From Scatavimonas merdigallinarum (GTDB taxonomy: Bacteria > Bacillota > Clostridia > Oscillospirales > Acutalibacteraceae): a stretch of 64,000 bases of DNA. This document shows positions 40,451 to 48,349 of this stretch, piece by piece. Both the position numbers and the translations under genes were made by a program. Position 1 is the stretch's first letter; the number at the start of each line of letters is the position of its first letter. The notes beneath the pieces were generated by a model, which searched no databases, had not been told where the DNA came from, and was given only the letters and a program-made list of their open reading frames with translations. The stretch covers positions 102,364-166,363 of the forward strand of contig DVFW01000026.1 of NCBI GenBank assembly GCA_018713055.1, given 5' to 3'.

Positions 40451-40996
40451 ATGGAACTGCAAATACTGGATTTTATACAGGCAACGCTTGCAAACCCGTT
40501 TTTTGACTGGCTGATGCCTTTTTTAAGTGCAATAGGGGAAGGCGGCCTGGTGTGGATTGGCATAGCGCTTGTGATGCTCTGTTTTAAAAAATACAGGCCC
40601 TACGGAATAATGGCGCTGATCGCCATGGCGTTTGGCTTTCTGGTAGGCGAGGTATGTATAAAAAATATTGTATGCCGGGTGCGCCCGTGCTATGAAAACC
40701 CGGATGTAATGATGCTGGTTGCCAGGCCGGGTTCGTATTCTTTTCCCTCCGGGCATTCCTGCTCGTCGTTTGCGGCAGCGTGCATGGTTTTCCGCGCCAA
40801 CCGGTATTGGGGCGGCGGCGCGCTGGTTTTGGCGGGGCTGATTGCCTTTTCGCGTATGTACGTGTATGTGCATTATCCCACCGACGTTTTGGCGGGGATT
40901 TTACTGGGGTTTTTCAGCGCGTGGCTGACCTGGTTTGTATATAAGCGGTGGATCTTAAAGAATGAAAAAGGGGGGAGCAAAATTGAAAAAATATGA
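40451..40996 (+). CDS. PAP2 family phosphatase
   Basis: This is a 181-residue membrane phosphatase, acting on lipid phosphates such as undecaprenyl pyrophosphate or phosphatidic acid. Three motifs of the family are present: KNIVCRVRPC (motif 1), PSGHSCSSFAAA (motif 2) and YVHYPTDVLAG (motif 3). About five to six hydrophobic segments are visible. Substrate cannot be chosen by sequence. The start ATG 40451 follows ATGGAG spacing weakly. It overlaps the region of the next start by 14 nt. Confidence 0.9.
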   Translation: MELQILDFIQATLANPFFDWLMPFLSAIGEGGLVWIGIALVMLCFKKYRPYGIMALIAMAFGFLVGEVCIKNIVCRVRPCYENPDVMMLVARPGSYSFPSGHSCSSFAAACMVFRANRYWGGGALVLAGLIAFSRMYVYVHYPTDVLAGILLGFFSAWLTWFVYKRWILKNEKGGSKIEKI

Positions 40997-41219
40997 ATTT
41001 CTGGGCTCGTGCACAGGGAAAAAATTTTGCATCCGCGGCGTAAATGTATATAAATATAAATGGCTTATGGAGGGGGATTGCGTGATTGTTACAGACCCCA
41101 AAACGGGCAAGCCGCGCAGTTTTTCCGCTTATAAGATTCAGCTTGGTGAAAATGAACTGAAATTTGTTGCCGGCCCGCTTGGCGACGGCAGCACGGGGTT
41201 TTATGCATTTCCTGAATAA
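40983..41219 (+). CDS. Small protein of unknown function (78 aa)
   Basis: This is a 78-residue predicted soluble protein with a beta-rich look (EFLGSCTGKKFCIRGV, then GDCVIVTDPKTGKP and ELKFVAGPLG). I do not recognise its family. The TTG at 40983 follows GGGGGGAG and is a better start than ATG 40962, which lies in the preceding gene. It overlaps the PAP2 gene end and may be coupled to it. Confidence 0.65.
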   Translation: MKKYEFLGSCTGKKFCIRGVNVYKYKWLMEGDCVIVTDPKTGKPRSFSAYKIQLGENELKFVAGPLGDGSTGFYAFPE

Positions 41220-41279
41220 TACGCCGGGGTTCAAAGGCCGGCGGGCAATAAAACAGCAGTTTGGAAAGGGTTGTAAGAG

Positions 41280-41948
41280 GTGTTTGATTTTTTAAAAACA
41301 GAGGGGCTTTTAAGTCTTGACAAAACCATTGCGGCGCCGCTTTTTAAAGGCCGGCAATATCCGTGGGAGGTGCTTTGCGAGCTTTCTGCTTTTATTATAA
41401 AGCTGGGGGAGCAGCTGCCAAAGGACATATATGTACAGCTTGAAAAAGACGTTTGGGTGGCAAAAAGCGCAAAAATTGCAAAAAGCGCAAGCCTGGCAGG
41501 GCCGTTGGTTATCTGCGAGAATGCAGAAATCCGCCATTGTGCGTTTATCCGCGGCAACGCCATTGTGGGCGCGGGCGCCGTGGTGGGCAATTCCACAGAG
41601 ATTAAGGGTTCCGTTTTGTTTGATAAGGTGCAGGCGCCGCATTATAATTATGTTGGGGATTCCATTTTGGGCTATAAGGCGCATTTGGGCGCAGGCGCTA
41701 TTACGTCAAATTTAAAATCGGACAAAACGATTGTGTGTATCAGTGTGGCGGGGGAAAAAGCCGACACCGGGCGCAAAAAGCTGGGCGCCATTGTGGGCGA
41801 CCGCGTGGAGGTTGGGTGTAATTCTGTTTTAAACCCCGGGACGGTGATCGGCAGGGACAGTATGGTCTACCCGCTTTCAATGGTCAGGGGCTATATTCCC
41901 CCAAACAGCATCTATAAAGGCCAGGGCAAAATTGTTGATAAAAAATGA
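41280..41948 (+). CDS. Left-handed beta-helix (hexapeptide repeat) protein, UDP-GlcNAc-acyltransferase-like
   Basis: This is a 222-residue protein with multiple hexapeptide repeats (for example IAKSASLAGPLVI and GAGAVVGNSTEIKGSV), the hallmark of left-handed beta-helix transferases. The pattern NYVGDSILGYKAHLGAGA and the RVEVGCNSVLNPGTVIG segment resemble the C-terminal part of bifunctional GlmU, but the pyrophosphorylase domain is missing. A nucleotide-sugar acetyltransferase or a regulatory lectin-like role is possible. The start is GTG at 41280. Confidence 0.8.
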   Translation: MFDFLKTEGLLSLDKTIAAPLFKGRQYPWEVLCELSAFIIKLGEQLPKDIYVQLEKDVWVAKSAKIAKSASLAGPLVICENAEIRHCAFIRGNAIVGAGAVVGNSTEIKGSVLFDKVQAPHYNYVGDSILGYKAHLGAGAITSNLKSDKTIVCISVAGEKADTGRKKLGAIVGDRVEVGCNSVLNPGTVIGRDSMVYPLSMVRGYIPPNSIYKGQGKIVDKK

Positions 41949-41961
41949 GCGAAAAGCCGAG

Positions 41962-42477
41962 CTAAAACTCTATGCCGCGTCTTGCCGCCGCCCCATGGTC
42001 GAAGGGGTGGCGGACTTTTTTGATGTGCGACGCATAGTCGCACATCGCGATACAGCGCGCCGGGACCGTGTGCCCGGTTAAAACAAGCTCCGCCTGCCCG
42101 TGGTAGCCGCACAAAAAGGAAAACAGCGTTTCTTCTTCTAATATACCGCAGTCGCACAGGGAAAACACTTCGTCCAGAATAAGCATGTCGTAGCGGGTCT
42201 GTTGCTCCGGGCGCACGGCTCGCTCAAAAAAATCCCGGTAATACGCCTTTGCGGCGGCAAGCTCCTGCGGGCGCATTTCAAAGGTAAAGCGCACCTTCTG
42301 CGGACAGGGGAAAAGCGTAATATTTTCCATTGTGCGCAAAAGGCTGCGTTCGCTGCTTTGCTCCGGCTTTAAAAACTGCACAAGCAAAACGCGCATGCCG
42401 CTGCCCGCCGCGCGCACCGCCATACCCAGAGCGGCGGTTGTTTTGCCTTTTCCGTCCCCATAATATACATGTATCAT
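41962..42477 (-). CDS. cobO: Cob(I)yrinic acid a,c-diamide adenosyltransferase
   Basis: This enzyme transfers adenosine from ATP to the cobalt of corrinoids in adenosylcobalamin synthesis or salvage. The 171-residue protein has the P-loop GDGKGKTTAALG near residue 7, then VLLVQFLK, and DEVFSLC within the Walker B area. No other cobalamin gene is nearby, so salvage is plausible. The ATG at 42477 is chosen as the N-terminal start of the family. Confidence 0.92.
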   Translation of the reverse strand: MIHVYYGDGKGKTTAALGMAVRAAGSGMRVLLVQFLKPEQSSERSLLRTMENITLFPCPQKVRFTFEMRPQELAAAKAYYRDFFERAVRPEQQTRYDMLILDEVFSLCDCGILEEETLFSFLCGYHGQAELVLTGHTVPARCIAMCDYASHIKKVRHPFDHGAAARRGIEF

Positions 42478-42647
42478 ACAAGCCGTTCCCTTTCGTTTTT
42501 ATGGTATGTATATTCAGTATAGCAAAGCGCAGGGGCTATGGCAAACGCACATGCGGGCGGGGCGCGCACAGAAAGCGTGGAAAAATACAGCGGAAAACCG
42601 CAGAGAAGCCCAAAAACCCGGCGTTTTGCAGAAGAGGGAGCAATACT

Positions 42648-42740
42648 ATGGCGCGCCGAAAAAACAAAAACAAACAGGCGCACACTGTTTGTACGCATTG
42701 TAGCGATTGTGTGCGCCGCTTTGACTGTGGGCTTGTATGA
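42648..42740 (+). CDS. Cys-rich 30-residue frame (candidate small protein)
   Basis: ATG 42648 follows GAGGGAG at 7-nt spacing and opens a 30-residue frame with a basic start (MARRKNKNKQ) and VCTHCSDCVRRFDC, four cysteines that could bind a metal. It ends 8 nt before the convergent small gene at 42748. The ribosome binding site is good, but nothing else confirms expression. Confidence 0.4.
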   Translation: MARRKNKNKQAHTVCTHCSDCVRRFDCGLV

Positions 42741-42747
42741 TCGGCGG

Positions 42748-42954
42748 TTATCGGTAGTATGGCTCGGTTGAGTGCGCGTCCATATATTCCTGCGCCAGCC
42801 GCCGCAGGTCTTCGCCGCTACGGATCTGCGAGGCGTGCTGGTTAACCGCCTCTTTTACATCCTGCGGCAGCGAAAGGTAAAAGCTGCCTGCGTCTTCTTC
42901 GTATTTTGGCAGCAAGGACAACAGCGGCGTTGCGCTGCCGGAACTATCGGGCAT
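42748..42954 (-). CDS. Small hypothetical protein (68 aa)
   Basis: This 68-residue protein has an N-terminal flexible part (MPDSSGSATPLLS) and a helical core with LPQDVKEAVNQHASQIRS and LRRLAQEYMDAHS. I do not recognise a family. The ATG at 42954 follows GAGGTG at 6 nt. Longer in-frame starts (42972, 43053) lack a site. Confidence 0.6.
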   Translation of the reverse strand: MPDSSGSATPLLSLLPKYEEDAGSFYLSLPQDVKEAVNQHASQIRSGEDLRRLAQEYMDAHSTEPYYR

Positions 42955-43052
42955 ATTGATCACCTCACCCATAGTTTTAGCACCAGGCGTGCAGAATATA
43001 ATCCGGTTTTTGCAAATAAATATTTTTGTGCGCAGCGTGGCGGCCCCGCGCA

Positions 43053-43084
43053 TGCAAAAAGGCGGGCTTTTTAAGCCCGCCTTT
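43053..43084 (-). terminator. Terminator-like hairpin at the edge of the gene-poor stretch
   Basis: AAAGGCGGGCTT and AAGCCCGCCTTT form a 12-bp stem with a 3-base loop, followed by TTTTT on the minus strand. It could end a minus-strand transcript from the stretch to its right. Confidence 0.65.
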
Positions 43085-44413
43085 GCGTTTTAGCCCGGTT
43101 TATTTTTGAAAATAAACAACAGGTCCGAAATACAGAATAGGAGAGTTCCATATTCCAGATTAAAAAACAAAATTATTAAGCATTTAACACGTTCACAAAT
43201 TAAAAAATCGAACAATAAGTCTTGAAAAGCTCTTTTTTATTTACGTCTTTACGCCCTGTTTGGGTTAAACCCGGTGCACACTTAAAGCTGTGCGCACCAT
43301 GCTACAGAAAAACGGAGCAAAGCCCACCTTTTCCCGTTGTGTTGAAACGATCCTCCCACCGGTTTTTTGCTTTTTGCAGCAGCCGCCATCAGGTGCTGCC
43401 GCGTTGAAAAAACCGCCGGTACGTGTATGACATAATTTTGACCCGGTTTTGCAGGCATGCCGCAGCGTGTGAACCACTGCAGGCAACACCGGCGCAACAA
43501 ATTTTGAAAGCTTTGATCTAAGTCTTACCCGTTTCAGCTCCGGATGCAAAGATTTAAAACGCCTTAAACTTCCCTTAAACGTTTAAACCCCGCAGCCCGG
43601 CGCTTTGCGCCCTTCGGCTCGCCTGCCCGCGGGGGCGTGCGCGCCTGAGACGACAGGCTAAAAGCCTGTGGGCTTTTCTGTAAAGCCCGGGGTGTATGCA
43701 GCTGTGCATCAGGCAGGTTTTCCCACCGTATAGGTTTATCTGCCGTTACAGGCTGCAATGAGGACTTGCTACAGGGCGTGCGTCCCTGTATTTTTTGTAT
43801 TTTCGCCGAGCCGTCCTCCAGCTATGGCGAAAATTTTCCCCAAATTGAGGGTCCGCAAGCGGATTACCGCGGCGTTGTATACCGGCGCTGGTATGAAAAA
43901 CAGGAACCTCCCGCCTTTCCCGTCTGACATGCCCGTTATGCAAGTGGGAGTTTACACAACGCGCCGTGCAGTACACAAAGCACGGTAGTATATAAATCAT
44001 GCAAAGGGTCATGAGTCCTTTACAGATTTAACAAAGGTTAACAGCGGCGGGCAAAGCCCGCACAGAAGCAAACTGAAACGACTGAAATTCAAATAAAATT
44101 TATAAATAAAAAATGCGCGAGGCGGCCCGCCAAAGGGCGGAGGTCGGTGGCGGCAAAAAACCGCGCCTTACAATCGCTTTGCAGCGTGAACCGCAGAAAA
44201 AAGCAGAGGGATTTGCATCTTTATAAAAAGGGTGCAGAGTACATACTGAAAAGCAGTATGTGATAAGGGTACAAAATGCATACCAAAAACAGTATGCGGT
44301 TAGGTGATGAAAAAGAATAAAGTTTGAAAAAGTTTGCTATACATTAAAATTTCTGAGAATAAAGAAAAACATGATAAGCAAAAAAGACAAATTTTGGAAG
44401 CCGGGCTGCACGG
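43085..44413. other. 1.3-kb gene-free stretch with stacked hairpins
   Basis: I see no supported protein gene on either strand. Present are a GGTGC..GCACC stem (about 43272-43298), ACAGGCT/AGCCTGT (43653-43669), GGGCTTT/AAAGCCC (43670-43688), a GGCAG/CTGCC stem (about 43712-43744) and a plus-strand terminator at 43771-43804. Further right are two short hairpins, CATACTG/CAGTATG (about 44242-44260) and GCATAC/GTATGC (about 44278-44297). Searches by eye for tmRNA, RNase P, 6S and SRP RNA signatures were negative. A structured non-coding RNA on plus ending at 43804 is possible. Confidence 0.45.
43771..43804 (+). terminator. Intrinsic terminator in the gene-free stretch
   Basis: ACAGGG and CCCTGT form a stem with a 7-base loop, followed by ATTTTTTGTATTTT. 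There is no protein gene directly upstream on plus. Confidence 0.65.
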
Positions 44414-44698
44414 TTACAGCCTGAAGCCCAATACATTGGGTTCTCCGATCTCCAGCGGGTATACCCGGTGCCGGTAATCCCATAACTGGCCTTCCGGTAC
44501 GGGACGGTCGTCGATCCCCAGAAAGTAATTGACCGTTACGCCGTATAAGAGCGCCAGATATAGGGCTGTCATACAGCCCGGTTCCAGCCGGCCGTTCTCC
44601 ATTTTTTCATAAGTTACGGCCGGTATGCGCAAGTAGCGCGCAACCTCCTGTTTGCTAAATTTGCATTTTTCCCGCAGCTCTTTCATCCTATGTACCAT
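44414..44698 (-). CDS. XRE-family helix-turn-helix regulator
   Basis: This is a 94-residue DNA-binding protein. The Cro/CI-type helix-turn-helix is visible in LREKCKFSKQEVARYLRIPAV followed by TYEKMENGRLEPG; here only short parts of it are cited. A C-terminal tail of about 35 residues ends in EIGEPNVLGFRL. It lies 37 nt downstream of the RHH-like gene on the same strand, so the pair may form a regulator unit or an antitoxin-like pair. The ATG at 44698 is the first start; ATG four codons later is possible. Confidence 0.88.
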   Translation of the reverse strand: MVHRMKELREKCKFSKQEVARYLRIPAVTYEKMENGRLEPGCMTALYLALLYGVTVNYFLGIDDRPVPEGQLWDYRHRVYPLEIGEPNVLGFRL

Positions 44699-44735
44699 TT
44701 ACACACCGCCTATCCGCGCACAATCTGTAAGCAGG

Positions 44736-44948
44736 TTATTCTTTTTTTTTTTGGTTTTTGTATTTTTCCTGTAATATTTTTAACTGTGTTTCCAGCATGC
44801 TGGTGGCAACATTGTTAAAACTGGAATTGGTCATGCTTGCAATTTCTTCGATGCCGGCAATGACCTCGTCGGCAATATAAAGGGATTTGCTGCTGCATTT
44901 TTTTCTTTGCCGGATCCCCAGTTCATCAAAATCAAACTCAAAGCTCAT
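44736..44948 (-). CDS. Small ribbon-helix-helix-like DNA-binding protein
   Basis: This is a 70-residue protein with a strand segment (KSLYIADEVI) and two helices (GIEEIASMTNSSFNN, then VATSMLETQLKIL), the pattern of ribbon-helix-helix proteins. A Lys-rich tail ends it. The ATG at 44948 follows GGAAGG. A truncated copy lies at 30759-30962 and a smaller relative at 45477-45644. It precedes the XRE gene in the same direction. It may be part of a mobile or plasmid-type maintenance module. Confidence 0.8.
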   Translation of the reverse strand: MSFEFDFDELGIRQRKKCSSKSLYIADEVIAGIEEIASMTNSSFNNVATSMLETQLKILQEKYKNQKKKE

Positions 44949-45097
44949 GAAGCTGTGCCTTCCCTTCAGATACAATCGGTAGAATAAAACAGAAATATCC
45001 GTTTGTAATCTATTTAAAAAATGAATAGAGAAATTGTCATTTATTTCTTTTTTCATCTATATTATAATGAAAAAAATCCGAAAAAAAAATATGTAAA

Positions 45098-45154
45098 AAG
45101 AAGCGAAAAAAGAAACGAAAGAAAAAACGAAAAAAGAAGCGAAAAAAAGAAGGA
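45098..45154. repeat. Degenerate GAA(G/A)CGAAAAAA tandem tract
   Basis: Upstream of the RHH-like gene the plus strand repeats GAAGCG/GAAACG units separated by A runs, almost without T. It could be a protein-binding iteron-like array or simple low-complexity DNA. Confidence 0.5.
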
Positions 45155-45206
45155 GAAATAAGGGGGAAAATCTGCTAAAAAACAAAGCAAAATCTGCCGG
45201 TTATGA

Positions 45207-45243
45207 AAAACCGCTGCGTGAATTTAGGTCACACAGCGGTTTT
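45207..45243. terminator. Bidirectional terminator-like hairpin
   Basis: AAAACCGCTGCGTGA pairs with TCACACAGCGGTTTT with one mismatch around ATTTAGG. No gene ends directly here, so its transcript is unclear. Confidence 0.6.
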
Positions 45244-45476
45244 GTGTCTGTTTTTGTTTGTATTTTGGTATATACAGCCGCGTAAAAAGGCCCTACGGCG
45301 TGGATGCTGTTGCATTCTGCCACCTCCTTAAATAGAAGTTAAAATTTTGATTATTTTGATTATAATAATATTAGCATATCTTTTATAAAATTGCAACAAA
45401 AAAATATAACAGAATTTTCTGATATATTTTTCTATTATGTTTTAAGTTAAAATAAATAATAGCAGGAGGTGTTTGT

Positions 45477-45644
45477 ATGCCGTTTAAGCCGAAAGATACG
45501 AAGGAGAAGAAGAAAAGCCGGTACAGAACCTTATATATGTCAGAAGAACTGTTCCAGAAGATAGACAAAATCGCCAGGGAAAACGGAACCTCTTTTAATA
45601 ATACGGTGATCAGCATGCTGGAGTATTGCATAGGGATGGAATAG
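45477..45644 (+). CDS. Small RHH-like DNA-binding protein (55 aa)
   Basis: The ATG at 45477 is preceded by AGGAGG and opens a 55-residue frame: a basic N-terminus (MPFKPKDTKEKKKSR), a strand RTLYMSEELF and helices with KIARENGTSFNNTVISMLE. TSFNN and SMLE match the protein at 44736-44948, so the two are relatives. It has its own terminator and is followed by copy B of the dispersed repeat. Confidence 0.8.
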   Translation: MPFKPKDTKEKKKSRYRTLYMSEELFQKIDKIARENGTSFNNTVISMLEYCIGME

Positions 45645-45648
45645 CGCA

Positions 45649-45677
45649 AGAGGGTGGCCATTCACCCTCTTTTTTTG
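45649..45677 (+). terminator. Terminator of the small RHH-like gene
   Basis: AGAGGGTG and CACCCTCT form an 8-bp stem with a 6-base loop, followed by seven T. Confidence 0.9.
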
Positions 45678-45682
45678 TGATA

Positions 45683-45756
45683 TTTGGTTCGCTCCTTTCA
45701 CAAGAAATGAACAAAAGCTTATTAAGAAGAAAATTGTATAAACGTAGAAAGTCGGC
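45683..45756 (+). repeat. Dispersed hairpin repeat, copy B
   Basis: This 74-nt unit starts TTTGGTTCG, forms a GTTCGCTCCTT/AAGAAATGAAC stem-loop and ends GTATAAACGTAGAAAGTCGGC. It matches the minus-strand unit at 30714-30786. It lies 39 nt after an RHH-like gene, the same order as in copy A. Confidence 0.7.
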
Positions 45757-45950
45757 AGAGTAAATTTAAATTTACATAAAGAGCATAAGAATTAAGCTGC
45801 AAGTTTGCAGAAAAGCAAAAAGCAGGGGGCGTTCTATACTATATATAGAAAAAAACCATCCCCCATTTCGCCTATCTTGTATAGACAAATCTACCAAAAA
45901 TTCGGAATAAAAAGATTAAAAATTCTACAAATGCAAAAGCACGCGTTTTC

Positions 45951-45979
45951 TTGCGGTTGCCTGGTATATATGGTATAAT
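45951..45979 (+). promoter_or_regulatory. Promoter of the S10 superoperon
   Basis: TTGCGG (45951-45956), a 17-nt spacer and a perfect TATAAT (45974-45979). No other strong promoter is seen before the ribosomal genes. Confidence 0.8.
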
Positions 45980-45986
45980 AACCCTC

Positions 45987-46270
45987 GCGTGACTGCAGCA
46001 GATATGCGATGAAGCGGGAGGTTGCGGCCGATCCGGCCGGTTTTTCCGTGGAGTATGTCCGATTTTAAACCGGGCGACAAAGATCATTTTCAGAGCGCAA
46101 GGGGCGCGTGGGGTTGCTGTGCCTTTTGCCGTTCTGGCGCTTTTCGCTGTCCGGGCTGGCCGTTGGGCCAACTCGGTTTTTAAAAAACAGCAGACGGAAC
46201 ACCCGGGTGGGTGTTACGGTTTTTTTGAAAAGCGGCGCCCGCCAACCCATTTTTTAAGGAGGCGATTGAT
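45987..46270 (+). promoter_or_regulatory. Structured 5' leader of the S10 superoperon
   Basis: The 290-nt leader lacks a gene. It contains GGCCG/CGGCC followed by GGTTTTT (about 46024-46043), and AACACCC/GGGTGTT (about 46198-46215) followed by ACGGTTTTTTT, which looks like an attenuator. Autogenous control by a ribosomal protein (as by L4 in other bacteria) is plausible but not shown. Confidence 0.55.
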
Positions 46271-46582
46271 TTGGCAGTCAAGGAAAAAATCAGGATAAGG
46301 TTAAAGGGGTATGACCACCAGCTGGTGGACCAGTCTGCGGAAAGAATTGTGCAGACGGCAAGGCGCACGGGCGCAAGGGTTTCCGGCCCGGTGCCGCTGC
46401 CTACGGAAAAGCAGATTATTACCATTCTGCGCGCTGTACACAAGTATAAAGACAGCCGTGAGCAGTTTGAAATGCGTACCCATAAACGGCTTATCGACAT
46501 TTTAAGGCCGTCGAACAAGACGGTGGAGGCTCTTATGAGCCTGGAGCTCCCTGCCGGCGTTGATATTGAAATTAAGCTGTAA
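46271..46582 (+). CDS. rpsJ: 30S ribosomal protein S10
   Basis: S10 (uS10) sits in the 30S head and, as NusE, also acts in transcription antitermination. The 103-residue protein has IRIRLKGYDHQLVDQSAE at the N-terminus and the long-loop segment TRRTGARVSGPVPLPT pattern (here ARRTGARVSGPVPLP). The start is TTG at 46271 with AGGAGG upstream. It is the first gene of the superoperon. Confidence 0.96.
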   Translation: MAVKEKIRIRLKGYDHQLVDQSAERIVQTARRTGARVSGPVPLPTEKQIITILRAVHKYKDSREQFEMRTHKRLIDILRPSNKTVEALMSLELPAGVDIEIKL

Positions 46583-46688
46583 GCGCTATACCTATATATA
46601 TGGATAGCGGCAGCACGCGTTCAACCTACCGTGCAGACGGGGTCATGTTGGGGGAACCCAACCAATAACCTTACAGGAGGCAGTATAC

Positions 46689-47321
46689 ATGCAAAAAGCA
46701 CTGATTGGAAAGAAAATCGGCATGACGCAGATTTTCGACGAAAAGGGAAACGTGGTTCCCGTTACGGTTGTGGAAGCGGGGCCGTGCGTGGTTTCCCAGA
46801 AAAAAACCGTAGAAAACGACGGCTATGCGGCCGTTCAGCTCGGCTTTGGCGATTTAAAGCCCAGCAGGGTTAACAAACCGCAGAAGGGCCATTTTGATAA
46901 GGCGGACGTTGCGCCCAAAAGAACGCTGCGCGAGTTCCGTTTTGACGACACAGACGCCTACAACGTGGGCGATATTGTCAAGGCGGACATATTTGCAGGT
47001 GGCGACCGGGTAGACGTTACCGGCACAAGCAAGGGTAAGGGCTACGCCGGTGTGATCAAGCGCTGGAACTTCAGAAGGCTTAAAGAGTCGCATGGTTCCG
47101 GCCCTGTTGTCCGCCACGGCGGCTCTATCGGCGCGTGCTCTTCGCCCTCCAGGGTATGGAAGGGCAAAAAGATGGCGGGCCATCTTGGCGCGGAGAAAGT
47201 AACCGTTCAGAATCTGACGGTTGTAAAGATAGACGCCGAAAACAACCTGATCGCTATTAAGGGCGCTGTTCCGGGCCCTAACGGCGGCACCGTAATTATT
47301 CGCGACACCGTTAAGGCTTAA
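46689..47321 (+). CDS. rplC: 50S ribosomal protein L3
   Basis: L3 (uL3) initiates 50S assembly and reaches towards the peptidyl transferase centre. The 210-residue protein has GKKIGMTQIFDEKGNVVPV at the N-terminus and the central loop VIKRWNFRRLKESHGSG. ATG 46689 is preceded by AGGAGG. The 106-nt gap before it holds a small GTTGGG/CCCAAC hairpin at about 46644-46661. Confidence 0.96.
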   Translation: MQKALIGKKIGMTQIFDEKGNVVPVTVVEAGPCVVSQKKTVENDGYAAVQLGFGDLKPSRVNKPQKGHFDKADVAPKRTLREFRFDDTDAYNVGDIVKADIFAGGDRVDVTGTSKGKGYAGVIKRWNFRRLKESHGSGPVVRHGGSIGACSSPSRVWKGKKMAGHLGAEKVTVQNLTVVKIDAENNLIAIKGAVPGPNGGTVIIRDTVKA

Positions 47322-47338
47322 GGGGAGGAGGAATACAA

Positions 47339-47962
47339 ATGCCGAAAGTAGCAGTAGTAGATATGGCCGGAAAGCAGGTCGGCAACATAGAGCTTGCCGA
47401 AAGCGTGTTTGGGATTGAGCCCAATTCCGCCGTAATGCACCATATGGTAGTCAGCTACCTTGCAAACCAGCGCCAGGGCACGCAGTCCGCGCTGACCCGC
47501 GGAGAGGTTTCCGGCGGTGGGAAAAAGCCGTGGAGGCAGAAGGGAACGGGCCGTGCAAGGCAGGGTTCCACACGTTCCCCGCAGTGGACGCACGGCGGCG
47601 TCGTTTTTGCGCCGAAGCCCCGCAGCTACAGGGTTACGGTTAATAAGAAGGTAAAAAGGCTTGCTATGAAGTCCGCCTTTTCTTCCAAGGCCGTGACGGA
47701 GGATATCATTATACTGGAAAACATTACGCTGGAAGGCTACAAAACAAAGACAATTGCAGAAATGCTCAAGGCAGTTGGCGCGGAAAAGAAAGCGCTGATC
47801 GTTCTTCCGCAGGCGGACAGGAAGGTAATTAAGTCTGCCGGGAATATTCAGGGCGTAAAAACAGCGCAGGTCAACACGCTTAACGTGTATGACATTTTAA
47901 ACGCCGACAAAATGATCATTGTAAAAGACGCGGTTGCAAAAATTGAGGAGGTGTACGCATGA
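47339..47962 (+). CDS. rplD: 50S ribosomal protein L4
   Basis: L4 (uL4) lines the exit tunnel near the constriction, and in some bacteria represses its own operon. The 207-residue protein has KPWRQKGTGRARQGS followed by TRSPQWTHGG in the extended loop that inserts in the tunnel. It overlaps rplW by 4 nt (ATGA), so translation is coupled. Confidence 0.96.
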   Translation: MPKVAVVDMAGKQVGNIELAESVFGIEPNSAVMHHMVVSYLANQRQGTQSALTRGEVSGGGKKPWRQKGTGRARQGSTRSPQWTHGGVVFAPKPRSYRVTVNKKVKRLAMKSAFSSKAVTEDIIILENITLEGYKTKTIAEMLKAVGAEKKALIVLPQADRKVIKSAGNIQGVKTAQVNTLNVYDILNADKMIIVKDAVAKIEEVYA

Positions 47963-48252
47963 TGACGGCACAGGATATTGTCATCCGCCCCGTAATTACA
48001 GAAAAATCCATGCTGGGTGCGGCGGAAAAGAAGTACACTTTTGAGGTTGCAAAAACAGCCAACAAAATTGAAATTGCAAAGGCCGTAGAAGCGCTTTTTA
48101 AAGTGAAGGTGGCGAAGGTAAACACCGTAAACGTGCGCGGGCAGTTGCGCCGCCAGGGAAGAAGCCAGGGGTATACGCCTTCCTGGAAGAAGGCCTACGT
48201 AACCCTGACGCCCGACAGCAAGAAGATTGAATTTTTTGAAGGCATGATGTAA
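47959..48252 (+). CDS. rplW: 50S ribosomal protein L23
   Basis: L23 (uL23) lies at the tunnel exit and binds trigger factor and SRP. The 97-residue protein starts with MMTAQDIVIRPVITEKSM and has EVAKTANKIEIAKAVE. Either of the first two ATG codons may start. A 97-nt gap with a CCTG/CAGG-type inverted repeat separates it from rplB. Confidence 0.95.
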   Translation: MMTAQDIVIRPVITEKSMLGAAEKKYTFEVAKTANKIEIAKAVEALFKVKVAKVNTVNVRGQLRRQGRSQGYTPSWKKAYVTLTPDSKKIEFFEGMM

Positions 48253-48349
48253 GCCTGCCGAAAAATTACACAAAGAAAATAACGACAGGCGATGAATGTA
48301 TGGGGAGCGCCATTTCCCCGCAAAGCCATCATGAGGAGAGTGAAACCAA

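Noticed and set aside
43085..44413. Known RNA genes (tmRNA, RNase P, 6S, SRP) in the gene-free stretch
   Set aside because: None of the conserved core sequences of these RNAs was found on either strand.
45840..45880. Palindrome TCTATACTATATATAGA as an element end
   Set aside because: It is a short A/T-rich palindrome without a partner elsewhere in the window or flanking repeats.
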